6,358 nt of DNA, from assembly GCA_946478985.1 (NCBI GenBank), contig CAMLDZ010000152.1:1-6358 (forward strand), read 5' to 3'. Both the position numbers and the translations under genes were made by a program. Positions 1 through 6,275 of the stretch are shown piece after piece. Every line of letters starts with the position of its first letter. Position 1 is the first letter of the stretch. This DNA is from an uncultured Solimonas sp. (GTDB lineage: Bacteria; Pseudomonadota; Gammaproteobacteria; Nevskiales; Nevskiaceae). The notes under the pieces are model-generated. The model made no database searches and was not told the origin of the DNA. It was given only the letters and a program-made list of their open reading frames with translations.

Positions 1-281
1 CCCTTGATCTTCGGCAGCACGATGCCGGTGGGCTTGGCAGCCACCACCGCCGGCAGATCGTTGAGCAGCTCGCCGGAGGCCAGGTCGTTGACGCGCACCC
101 ACATGCGCTGGCGCTGCGGGGTGGCGGCGAGGTAGCTCTTGAGCATCTCGCGCGCGGTCGGCTTGCGGTCCGGCAGTACCGAGTCTTCGAGGTCCAGCAC
201 CAGCACGTCGGCGGCGATGTCGGCAGCCTTGGCCAGCTTCTTCTCGCTATCGGCCGGAACGAACAGCATGGAACGGATCAT
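1..281 (-). CDS. HpcH/HpaI aldolase / citrate lyase beta (CitE)-like CoA lyase, 5' part only
   Basis: This is the first 93 codons of a leftward gene whose 3' end lies outside the window. The N-terminus reads RSMLFVPADSEKKLAKA (residues 3-19), then VLDLEDSV (28-35), WVRVND (61-66) and IVLPKIK (87-93). This is the N-terminal pattern of the CitE-like branch of the HpcH/HpaI family: a TIM barrel with an acidic DLED stretch near the divalent-metal/CoA-ester site. Family members cleave or form C-C bonds in CoA esters such as citryl-, malyl- or citramalyl-CoA in the cytoplasm. The exact substrate cannot be told from this fragment. The ATG at 281 is chosen because GGAGAG lies just upstream on the minus strand; an internal ATG at 269 is less well placed. 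A consensus -10 box lies about 66 bp upstream. The gene is divergent from an acyl-CoA synthetase, which suggests but does not prove a common pathway. Being partial, it could also be a malyl-CoA lyase/thioesterase paralogue. Confidence 0.88.
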   Translation of the reverse strand, partial: MIRSMLFVPADSEKKLAKAADIAADVLVLDLEDSVLPDRKPTAREMLKSYLAATPQRQRMWVRVNDLASGELLNDLPAVVAAKPTGIVLPKIK

Positions 282-346
282 CGGTCTCTCCAGGTGGGTT
301 CAAGCGCCGGGCGGCTGCCCGCGGCAAAGTAGTATGGATGCCAACG

Positions 347-352
347 ATTATA
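347..352 (-). promoter_or_regulatory. Candidate -10 box (TATAAT) for the CitE-like gene
   Basis: The minus strand reads GGTATAATCG here, a perfect sigma-70 -10 hexamer in otherwise GC-rich DNA. It would start transcription near 340 and give a leader of about 60 nt before the ATG at 281. No good -35 hexamer is visible at 15-18 bp spacing (the region reads GAGGAA/GGAAGA) and there is no extended TGn, so an activator may be needed, or the match may be chance. Confidence 0.45.
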
Positions 353-388
353 CCGGCGTGCCTGCATTCTTCCTCCACGCCCCCTTCG

Positions 389-458
389 GTAGGGCGGGAG
401 CATCCCGCCTTGTCGCGATCGGCGGGATACGCGGCTCACGCCGCTCCTCCCGCCCTAC
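389..458. repeat. REP-like inverted pair with GTAG heads (BIME-type element)
   Basis: GTAG (389-392) is followed by a 7-bp hairpin, ggcggga (393-399) / tcccgcc (403-409), with a 3-nt loop. On the opposite strand a second GTAG-GGCGGGA (458-448) pairs with tcccgcc at 427-421, enclosing an inner hairpin gcggc (431-435) / gccgc (440-444). The two units face each other across 11 bp, and their outer ends form a perfect 12-bp inverted repeat (389-400 / 447-458). A GTAG tetranucleotide next to a small palindrome is the signature of REP sequences mobilised by RAYT (TnpA-REP) transposases, such as the GTAG elements of Stenotrophomonas. The structure is seen directly; membership of a dispersed family is inferred. 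It lies in the divergent intergenic region between the lyase and ligase genes. Confidence 0.7.
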
Positions 459-478
459 GTCGCGCTGTAGACGCGACG
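458..478. repeat. Short hairpin next to the REP-like pair
   Basis: cgtcgcg (458-464) and cgcgacg (472-478) form a perfect 7-bp stem around the loop ctgtaga, directly abutting the REP-like pair and sharing one base with it. It may be part of the same repeated element. No T-run follows on either strand, so it is not a convincing intrinsic terminator. Confidence 0.4.
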
Positions 479-510
479 GCCCGGCCGCGCCGCGCTATCG
501 TGCGGGCTGA

Positions 511-515
511 GGAGG
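511..515 (+). promoter_or_regulatory. Shine-Dalgarno that decides the GTG start of the acyl-CoA synthetase
   Basis: GGAGG lies 6 nt before GTG at 522 and 18 nt before the in-frame ATG at 534. The spacing clearly favours the GTG start. Confidence 0.75.
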
Positions 516-521
516 CAAGAC

Positions 522-2081
522 GTGAATAAAACCATGCATCCCTGGGCCGTCCAGGCGAGCCAGCCGGACAAGCCGGCGCTGATCATCGCCGACACCGGCG
601 AGACGATCAGCTACGGCCAGATGATGGACCACGCCGCGCAATGCGCGCGCCTGTACGCCGCGCTCGGCTGCGCGGAAGGCGACACGGTGGCCATCCTCTC
701 CGAGAACAACGGCACCTACCCGGAGCTGTGCTGGGCCGCCAAGAACAGCGGCCTGCACTACGCCTGCGTTTCCACCCATCTCAATGCCGAGGACGCCGCC
801 TACATCGTCGCCAACAGCGACGCCAAGGTGCTGGTGGTGTCCTGGGCGATGCGCGAGCTGGGCCTGCAGCTGCTGGAGAAGCTGTCCGGGCAGCACGTGG
901 CGCTGTTGATGTTCGGCGGCAGCGTGGCACCGTTTGCGGCCTACGAGCCGGCGCGCGACGCACAGCCCAAGACCGTGATCGAGCACCGTCGCCGCGGCGC
1001 CTCGATGCTGTATTCGTCCGGCACCACCGGCCGGCCCAAGGGCGTGCGCACCGCGCTGCTCGACGTGCCGCCGACCACGCCGCCGGTGCGTCATCAGCTG
1101 CTGGTCGATCACTTCGGCCTCGGCGCCGATACGGTGATGCTCACCCCCGGCCCGCTGTATCACGCCTCGCCGCTGCGCCACATGATGGCGGTGCAGCGCG
1201 CCGGCGGCACGGTGATCGGCTTCGCCAGGTTCGACGCCGAAGCCGTGCTGCGCGCGGTGCAGCGCTACCGCGCCACGCACGGCCTGTTCGTGCCGACCAT
1301 GTTCGTGCGCATGCTGCGCTTGCCGGAGGCGGTGCGCGCGGCCGTGGACATTTCCAGCCTGCGCTGCGCGATCCACGGCGCCGCGCCCTGCGCCGTGGAG
1401 GTCAAGCAGGCGATGATCGACTGGTGGGGGCCGATCCTCCACGAGTTCTACGGCGGCACCGAAGGTTGCGGCCACAGCTTCATCTCGCCGCAGGAATGGC
1501 TGCGCAAGAAGGGCTCGGTGGGCAAGCCGGCCAGCGGCTGCAGCGTGCGCATCGTCGACGAGCAGGGCGTCGAGGTGCCGCGCAACACGCCGGGCCTGAT
1601 CTACATGAGCAACGGCCGGCCGTTCAGCTATTACAAGGACGCCGACAAGACCGCCGGCGTCCTCGACGCGCAGGGCTACGCCACCATGGGCGACATCGGC
1701 TACCTGGACGACGACGGCTACCTGTTCCTCACCGACCGCCGCGCGCACATGATCATCTCCGGCGGCGTCAACATCTATCCGCAGGAAGCCGAGAACGTGC
1801 TGACCCTGCACCCGGCGGTGGCGGACGTGGCGGTGATCGGCGTGCCGCATCCGGAGTTCGGCGAGGAAGCCAAGGCCGTCGTGCAGGCGGCGCAGGCAGT
1901 GGCGGACCGCGAGGCGCTGGCGGCGGAGCTGATCGCCTACTGCCGCTCGCAACTGAGCCCGATCAAATGCCCGCGCTCGGTGGACTTCGTCGACGAGCTG
2001 CCGCGCAACGAGGCCGGCAAGCTGGTCAAGCGGCTGATCAAGGACCGCTACTGGCAGGATCGCGGCACGCGCATCCGCTGA
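522..2081 (+). CDS. AMP-dependent acyl-CoA synthetase (ANL superfamily)
   Basis: A 519-residue adenylate-forming ligase that activates a carboxylic acid with ATP and joins it to CoA in the cytoplasm. The core motifs are present in order. The A3 phosphate loop is YSSGTTGRPKGV (164-175). A5 is FYGGTEG (309-315), with the Mg/ATP glutamate at E314. A7 is GDIGYL, with the ribose-binding D391. A8 is TDRRAHMIISGGVNIYPQE (404-422), the hinge between the large and small domains. A10 is PRNEAGK, with the catalytic lysine at K500. The length is normal for the family and nothing is broken. The A8 form RRAHMIISGGVNIYP is typical of medium/long-chain, aryl or steroid-type acyl-CoA ligases, but the substrate cannot be assigned. 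The start is GTG, set by GGAGG at 511-515. The gene is divergent from the CitE-like lyase and ends 19 bp from the convergent TrpB-like gene; no clear hairpin terminator is seen there. Confidence 0.93.
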   Translation: MNKTMHPWAVQASQPDKPALIIADTGETISYGQMMDHAAQCARLYAALGCAEGDTVAILSENNGTYPELCWAAKNSGLHYACVSTHLNAEDAAYIVANSDAKVLVVSWAMRELGLQLLEKLSGQHVALLMFGGSVAPFAAYEPARDAQPKTVIEHRRRGASMLYSSGTTGRPKGVRTALLDVPPTTPPVRHQLLVDHFGLGADTVMLTPGPLYHASPLRHMMAVQRAGGTVIGFARFDAEAVLRAVQRYRATHGLFVPTMFVRMLRLPEAVRAAVDISSLRCAIHGAAPCAVEVKQAMIDWWGPILHEFYGGTEGCGHSFISPQEWLRKKGSVGKPASGCSVRIVDEQGVEVPRNTPGLIYMSNGRPFSYYKDADKTAGVLDAQGYATMGDIGYLDDDGYLFLTDRRAHMIISGGVNIYPQEAENVLTLHPAVADVAVIGVPHPEFGEEAKAVVQAAQAVADREALAAELIAYCRSQLSPIKCPRSVDFVDELPRNEAGKLVKRLIKDRYWQDRGTRIR

Positions 2082-2100
2082 TGCCTGCCGGCCGCGGGAC

Positions 2101-3894
2101 TCAGGCCGCGCTCGCCTGTTCCAGCGGCTGCGCCTGCGCCTCGCTGTCGTAGGGGATCACCACCACCACGATCTGCTCCGGCGTCAGCGCACGGGCGATG
2201 CCGAAGGCCTCGGCCAGCACCTCGCCGCCGGATTCATGCAGACGGCTCCAGCCGTCCGGCAGGCACTGCGCGGCCGCGAAACGCGCCACCTCGGGCGCCA
2301 CGCCGCCATAACGCACGCGCTCGGTGGCGCGCAGCCAGGAATGCTCGCGCGTGAAGCGCTCGCGGCTGCTGCGGTTCTGATCCTGCGCGGCTTCCACGCA
2401 GTGCAGGCGCACCGATGATTTGAGGAAGGGTTGCAGCAGGCCCACCGCATGCATGCCGTCGGCGGTGCTGACGATCAGCGCATCCGGCATGCGGCCGGTC
2501 TGCTTGACGATCTGCGCGCGCAGGTTGCGGCCGCTCAGACCCTGCAGGTCGCGGACGATCATCGGATACGGATGCGGGCCGGCGGCCAGCGGGCTGATCC
2601 AGAACGCGTGTTCGCGGTCGTCGAGGCTGTCGGCCAGCGCCTGCGCCTGGGTCGAGGCCCCCATGCCGAGCACGGTGTCGCGCACCAGCTTCAGCCTGGC
2701 GCCGAGCATCTCCACCTGGGCGATCTCGTCGCGGAACAGCTGCTGCTCCTGCTCGTGGATGTGCAGCGTGCATTGCAGGCCGAGCTGGCGCGCGGCGGCG
2801 GCGATGGCGAAACCGTGGCCGTCCTCCATGCCGCCGGCGACGATGCGCGTGCGGCCCATGCGCTGCGCCAGCACCACCTGGCCCACGGCACTGATCTTGG
2901 CGGCGTCGGCCAGCGGCCGCTGGCGTTCGTTCTTGAAGTACAGCCGCGCGCCGCCGAGATAGGCGCTGAGCTGCGGGGCCGCGGCCAGCGATGAGGCGGC
3001 GGCGATGTGCGGCTCGCACAGGCTTTGCACCGCTTTCCAGAAACCCAGGTCCTGGCGCTGCGTCTTGTAGGCCTCCTGCAGTTCCAGCTGCACGGAGCTG
3101 AGCAGCACCTGGTTGACGCTGTCGTAGAAACGGCGCGCCCGCTGCACCGGCGTCACCCGCGCCGGCGCGGCGGGCGGCGTCAGGCTCAGCGGCGGCTGCT
3201 CGGTATAGAAGCCGGTTTCCGGGGCCAGCTCGCGGCCCATGGCAATGATGCGCGGCCAGTACGTGTCGGCACGGCCGCCGAGGCCGCTGATGTAAAGACG
3301 CGTCTGCTCCACGAACGGCTCGCGGCGCTCGCCGGAGGCGTAGACCTCCATCAGCTTGTAGCGCAGGTCACGGCGCGAGGGGTTCTTCTCCAGCTCGGCG
3401 AGCAGCAGCTTGGCGATCTCGTCGTAGAAATCGGCGCCGACTTCCTGCGCCGTTTCGGTCTGTGTGGTTGCCGGCGTCGCGGCGACACTGCGCAGGCGCT
3501 CGCTCGGCGTGCTGGCTTCCGCCACCAGCGGCGGCAGCGATGGCGACGGGCCAGCCGCAGGCGGCGTGGCACTGATGAAGGGGATGGTCTCGGCCGGCGA
3601 CGACGGCGCCGCGGCCGCACCCAGGCTCGGCTCGGCTTTCGCCGCAGCCGGCACCGTGGCCGATGGCGGCGCCGCGCCCGGTGGTGTCGCGCTCAAGGGC
3701 GGCACGGAATGGCCGGACGGCGGCTCGCGCGTGGCGCTCAGCGGCGGCACCGCCGGCTTGCGCGGCACGGCCGGCTTGCTGGCACGCAGTTCGGGCACCG
3801 CCCGCGTATCGCCGCGCGCGCCGCTGCGGCGCGCGCGCATCAGCAGCAGCAAGGCGATTGCCAGCGCCAGCACCGCCCACAAGACCGTCGTCAT
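2101..3894 (-). CDS. Membrane-anchored FimV-like / TrpB-like fusion, probable TrpB pseudoenzyme
   Basis: A 597-residue protein. Residues 4-19 are a hydrophobic segment (VLWAVLALAIALLLLM) followed by RARRSGARG; by the positive-inside rule this puts the rest in the cytoplasm. Residues about 30-150 are a Pro/Ala/Ser-rich linker with repeated SAT motifs. Residues about 154-225 (AELEKNPSRRDLRYKLMEVY, then WPRIIAMGRELAP) resemble the TPR-like segment of FimV/HubP polar proteins. Residues about 255-585 follow tryptophan synthase beta from end to end: LELQEAY, YLGGARLYFKNE, AAKISAVGQVVLAQRMG (331-347), GHGFA, AGPHPYPMIVRDLQ (438-451), GRMPDALI and HSWLRATERVRY. Lys333 aligns with the TrpB PLP lysine only after a one-residue gap. 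The catalytic Glu is Gly, and the PLP-phosphate GGGSN loop reads STADGM. PLP-based synthesis of tryptophan is therefore unlikely. The start is ATG at 3894, with GGAG 8 nt upstream and an in-frame TAA further upstream. It overlaps the stop of an 18-codon leader by ATGA. The function is unknown; a scaffold or ligand-sensing role is a guess. Confidence 0.87.
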   Translation of the reverse strand: MTTVLWAVLALAIALLLLMRARRSGARGDTRAVPELRASKPAVPRKPAVPPLSATREPPSGHSVPPLSATPPGAAPPSATVPAAAKAEPSLGAAAAPSSPAETIPFISATPPAAGPSPSLPPLVAEASTPSERLRSVAATPATTQTETAQEVGADFYDEIAKLLLAELEKNPSRRDLRYKLMEVYASGERREPFVEQTRLYISGLGGRADTYWPRIIAMGRELAPETGFYTEQPPLSLTPPAAPARVTPVQRARRFYDSVNQVLLSSVQLELQEAYKTQRQDLGFWKAVQSLCEPHIAAASSLAAAPQLSAYLGGARLYFKNERQRPLADAAKISAVGQVVLAQRMGRTRIVAGGMEDGHGFAIAAAARQLGLQCTLHIHEQEQQLFRDEIAQVEMLGARLKLVRDTVLGMGASTQAQALADSLDDREHAFWISPLAAGPHPYPMIVRDLQGLSGRNLRAQIVKQTGRMPDALIVSTADGMHAVGLLQPFLKSSVRLHCVEAAQDQNRSSRERFTREHSWLRATERVRYGGVAPEVARFAAAQCLPDGWSRLHESGGEVLAEAFGIARALTPEQIVVVVIPYDSEAQAQPLEQASAA

Positions 3895-3947
3895 GTCCGC
3901 GTCTCCGCATCGCGGCGGTCGATCGCTGCAGTCGCAGGTTCGGCCAT
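3891..3947 (-). CDS. 18-codon leader ORF, ATGA-coupled to the TrpB-like fusion gene
   Basis: This small ORF encodes MAEPATAAIDRRDAETRT. It starts at ATG 3947, 6 nt downstream of a full TAAGGAG Shine-Dalgarno. Its TGA (3893-3891) overlaps the fusion gene's ATG (3894-3892) in the arrangement ATGA. The fusion gene's own ribosome site (GGAG, 3906-3903) is weaker and lies inside this ORF, so translation of the leader probably feeds the fusion gene by termination-reinitiation. The peptide is charged, has no hydrophobic segment and no Trp codons, so it is not a Trp attenuator peptide. The good start context supports real translation. Whether the peptide itself matters is unknown, and I do not recognise a family. 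Confidence 0.5.
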   Translation of the reverse strand: MAEPATAAIDRRDAETRT

Positions 3948-3953
3948 GTCCTT

Positions 3954-3960
3954 CTCCTTA
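3954..3960 (-). promoter_or_regulatory. Strong Shine-Dalgarno (TAAGGAG) of the leader ORF
   Basis: The minus strand reads TAAGGAG, then six bases (AAGGAC), then ATG at 3947. It is the strongest ribosome-binding site in the window. It sits in front of an 18-codon ORF, not in front of the large gene, and this is the main evidence for the leader ORF. Confidence 0.65.
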
Positions 3961-3989
3961 TCGTCCGCTCTGGGTTCGACTCCACCCGG

Positions 3990-4011
3990 CGCATACGTTC
4001 CGTCGTATACG
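3990..4011. promoter_or_regulatory. Imperfect dyad, possible operator upstream of the leader ORF
   Basis: cgcatac (3990-3996) and gtatacg (4005-4011) form an inverted repeat with one mismatch around an 8-bp spacer. It is 22 bp in all and lies 43 bp upstream of the leader ORF start. It is notably AT-rich for this DNA and overlaps a weak -10-like TATACG on the minus strand. The size suits a helix-turn-helix dimer site, but there is no independent support. Confidence 0.25.
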
Positions 4012-4065
4012 GGATCAGCGCCAGCGAGCCTAGCGCAGCCAGGCTGAACGCGACAGAACGGCCGA

Positions 4066-4782
4066 TCAGCGCTCGGCCAGCCAGACCTCTACCGGCACGC
4101 GCAGCTGGCGCAGCACGGCGCGGACCGGCATCTCCTCGACCGCGCCGGCGCCGAGCGCGCGCGCATAGGTCTCAAGCTTGGCGCTGCCAGCCAGCGGCAG
4201 GATCAGCACGCGGCTCTGCAGGAGCGCGGCAACGGTGAGGCTGAGCCGCGGGTATGGCGCAGCCGGCGGGTGGATCGCCGCGCACAGCGCGCTGCCCTGC
4301 GCATCGAGCGCGGCGGCCAGGCCGTCGGCCGCCGGAAACAGCGAGGCCGTGTGGCCGTCCTCGCCCATGCCGAGCAGCACCACGTCGAACGGCAGGGCCA
4401 GCTCGCGGACCGCCTGCTCGGCGGTGGCCAGACCGGCTTCCACCGTCGGCGCCGGGTTCTTCAGCGGCACGAAGTGCGCCGCCGCCGCGGCGCCGCGCAG
4501 CAGCGTCTCCTGCAACAAGCGGGCGTTGCTGTCGACATGCTCGGGCGGCAGCCAGCGCTCGTCGACCAGCGTCACGGTGATGGCCGACCAGTCCAGCGGC
4601 GCTGCCGCCAGGCGCTCGAACAGCGGCCGCGGCGAGCGCCCCCCGGACACCGCCAGCAGCGCGTGGCCGCGGCTGGCGATGGCCTCGGACAGTCGCGCCG
4701 CGAGCGCCTGCGCCAGCGCCAGCTCGAGCGCCTCGCTGTCGGCGAAGCGGTGTTCGGTCGCATAAGAGACGACGGCAGACAT
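4066..4782 (-). CDS. pgl: 6-phosphogluconolactonase
   Basis: A 238-residue cytoplasmic enzyme of the DevB/SOL-type 6-phosphogluconolactonase family. It hydrolyses 6-phospho-D-glucono-1,5-lactone to 6-phosphogluconate, the second step of the oxidative pentose-phosphate and Entner-Doudoroff routes. Diagnostic motifs are present in order: LLAVSGGRSPRPLFE (42-56, phosphate-binding loop), VTLVDERW (70-77), VDSNARLL (83-90), GMGEDGHTASLFP (138-150, containing the conserved active-site His144), PRLSLT (178-183) and a late GSAK (199-202). Length is normal for the family. The ATG at 4782 has GGAG (4792-4789) 6 nt upstream. The gene is divergent from trkA and followed, after 118 bp, by the small leader ORF and the TrpB-like fusion gene on the same strand. 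The usual partners zwf, edd and eda are not in the window. No clear terminator follows. Confidence 0.95.
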   Translation of the reverse strand: MSAVVSYATEHRFADSEALELALAQALAARLSEAIASRGHALLAVSGGRSPRPLFERLAAAPLDWSAITVTLVDERWLPPEHVDSNARLLQETLLRGAAAAAHFVPLKNPAPTVEAGLATAEQAVRELALPFDVVLLGMGEDGHTASLFPAADGLAAALDAQGSALCAAIHPPAAPYPRLSLTVAALLQSRVLILPLAGSAKLETYARALGAGAVEEMPVRAVLRQLRVPVEVWLAER

Positions 4783-4884
4783 GGCGGGCTCCGGGAAACA
4801 GGAGTCCTGACTGTAACGGCTCGCCGCCGCAAGCGCCGAACCGCGCGCCGAGCGCCGATCTTGCGGTGCAACATGGAGCGGCGT

Positions 4885-4890
4885 AAGGTG
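4885..4890 (+). promoter_or_regulatory. Shine-Dalgarno of trkA
   Basis: AAGGTG, one mismatch from AAGGAG, lies 8 nt before the ATG at 4899. It supports this start, which also begins exactly at the expected first beta strand MKIVILGAG. Confidence 0.6.
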
Positions 4891-4898
4891 CGCGACCC

Positions 4899-6275
4899 AT
4901 GAAAATCGTGATTCTCGGGGCAGGTCAGGTCGGCTCCACGCTCGCAGAAAATCTGACCAGCGAGCGCAATGACGTGACTGTCGTCGACACCGACGCGGCC
5001 GCGCTGGACGATCTGCAGGAACGCCTGGACCTGCGCACGATCAATGGCTACGCCTCGCACCCGAGCACGCTGCGCCAGGCGGGTCTCGACGACGCCGACA
5101 TGCTGATCGCCGTCACCGACAGCGACGAGACCAACATGCTCGCCTGCAAGATCGCCGACACCCTGTTCAAGACGCCGACCAAGATCGCGCGCATCCGCGC
5201 CGTCGACTACCTGCGCGAGGACGCGCTGTTCGGCCCCGATGCGGTGCCGGTGGACATGCACATCTCGCCGGAGCAGCTGGTCACCGACCAGATCCGCCGG
5301 CTGATCGAATACCCGGGCGCGCTGCAGGTGGTGGACTTTGCCGATGGCCGCGTGCGCCTGGTCGGCGTGCGCGCCTACTACGGCGGCCCGCTGGTGTCGC
5401 GCCAGCTCAAGGAGCTGCCGGAACATCTGCCGGGCATCGACGCGCGCGTCGCCGCGATCTACCGCCGCGGCCGGCCGATCATGCCGGAGGGCGACACCAT
5501 CATCGAGGCCGAGGACGAGGTGTTCTTCGTCTCCGCCGCGCCGCACACCGCCAGGATCATCGCCGAGCTGCGCCGCCTCGATAAGCCGGTGCGCCGCGTG
5601 ATGCTGGCCGGCGGCGGCAACATCGGCTTCCGCCTCGCCCGCGCGCTGGAAGAGAGCCGCATCCAGGTCAAGATCATCGAGCGTTCGCGCGATCGTGCGC
5701 GCTTTCTCTCCGAGCATCTGCGCCAGACCATCGTGCTCTCCGGCGACGGCGCCAACGAAGCGCTGCTGCGCGAAGAGAACATTGAAGACGTCGACGTCTT
5801 CTGCGCGGTCACCAACGACGACGAAGCCAATATCCTCTCGGCAATGCTCGCCAAGCGGCTCGGCGCCAAGAAGGCGCTGTGCCTGATCAACCGCCTGTCG
5901 TATGTGGAACTGGTCGAAGGCGGCAGTATCGACGTGGCGATCTCGCCGCAGCAATCCACGGTCTCGGCGCTGCTGGCGCGCGTGCGCCGCGGCGACGTGG
6001 TGCGCGTGCACTCGCTGCGCCGCGGCGCCGCGGAGGCGATCGAGGCCGTCGCGCACGGCGACCGCAGCAACTCCAAAGTGGTCGGCCGCCGCCTGGAGGA
6101 GATCAAGCTGCCGCCGGGCACGACCATCGGCGCGGTGGTGCGCGGCGATGACGTGATCATCGCCCACCACGACACCGTGATCGAGGCCGAGGATCACGTG
6201 ATCCTGTTCATCGTCGACAAGAAGCGCGTCGGCGAAGTCGAAAAGCTGTTCCAGGTCGGCTTCTCCATTCTTTAG
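4899..6275 (+). CDS. trkA: Trk system potassium uptake protein TrkA
   Basis: A 458-residue peripheral membrane protein, the NAD(H)/nucleotide-binding regulator that gates the TrkH/TrkG potassium channel subunit. It has two tandem RCK units. The first Rossmann domain has GAGQVG (7-12) and the acidic end of beta 2 in VVDTD (28-32), followed by an RCK-C (TrkA-C) domain at about 143-225. The second Rossmann domain has GGGNIG (238-243) with E261 in KIIER, then SGDGAN (281-286), followed by an RCK-C domain at about 365-455. The length matches the E. coli-type two-unit TrkA exactly, and both nucleotide-binding sites look intact. The ATG at 4899 is supported by AAGGTG. TrkA of gammaproteobacteria often sits downstream of rsmB, but here it is divergent from pgl, and no trkH is present in the window. 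Confidence 0.96.
   Translation: MKIVILGAGQVGSTLAENLTSERNDVTVVDTDAAALDDLQERLDLRTINGYASHPSTLRQAGLDDADMLIAVTDSDETNMLACKIADTLFKTPTKIARIRAVDYLREDALFGPDAVPVDMHISPEQLVTDQIRRLIEYPGALQVVDFADGRVRLVGVRAYYGGPLVSRQLKELPEHLPGIDARVAAIYRRGRPIMPEGDTIIEAEDEVFFVSAAPHTARIIAELRRLDKPVRRVMLAGGGNIGFRLARALEESRIQVKIIERSRDRARFLSEHLRQTIVLSGDGANEALLREENIEDVDVFCAVTNDDEANILSAMLAKRLGAKKALCLINRLSYVELVEGGSIDVAISPQQSTVSALLARVRRGDVVRVHSLRRGAAEAIEAVAHGDRSNSKVVGRRLEEIKLPPGTTIGAVVRGDDVIIAHHDTVIEAEDHVILFIVDKKRVGEVEKLFQVGFSIL

Noticed and set aside
490..505. TATCGT as a -10 box for the acyl-CoA synthetase
   Set aside because: It is a weak match with no -35, and it would start transcription almost at the Shine-Dalgarno sequence.
495..1952. 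Long open minus-strand frame (485 codons) opposite the acyl-CoA synthetase
   Set aside because: The translation is His/Arg/Ala-rich without any recognisable motif, as expected for an antisense shadow in GC-rich DNA. The plus-strand gene has all family motifs.
2082..2110. Possible bidirectional terminator between the convergent genes
   Set aside because: ggccgcg occurs twice as a direct repeat, not an inverted one, and only a 4-bp cctg/cagg stem with no T-run can be drawn.
4024..4045. Possible pgl terminator (agcct...aggct stem)
   Set aside because: The stem is only 5 bp with a 9-nt loop and no U-tract on the minus strand.
3007..4047. Plus-strand open frame (346 codons) opposite the TrpB-like fusion gene
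   Set aside because: It is Arg/Gln/His-rich, a shadow of the low-complexity linker and adjoining domains; no family signal.
4013..4072. Direct repeat gatcagcgc at 4013-4021 and 4064-4072
   Set aside because: Nine bases in GC-rich DNA, one copy inside the pgl stop region; chance is an adequate explanation.
4793..4898. Promoters in the divergent pgl/trkA gap
   Set aside because: TACAGT (minus, for pgl) and a TTGCGG (plus, for trkA) were seen, but neither has a partner hexamer at acceptable spacing; the trkA candidate -10 would overlap its ribosome site.
4572..6197. Long open minus-strand frame (541 codons) opposite trkA and running into pgl
   Set aside because: It has an Asp/His/Arg-rich antisense composition, no motifs and no ribosome site, and it overlaps two well-supported genes.
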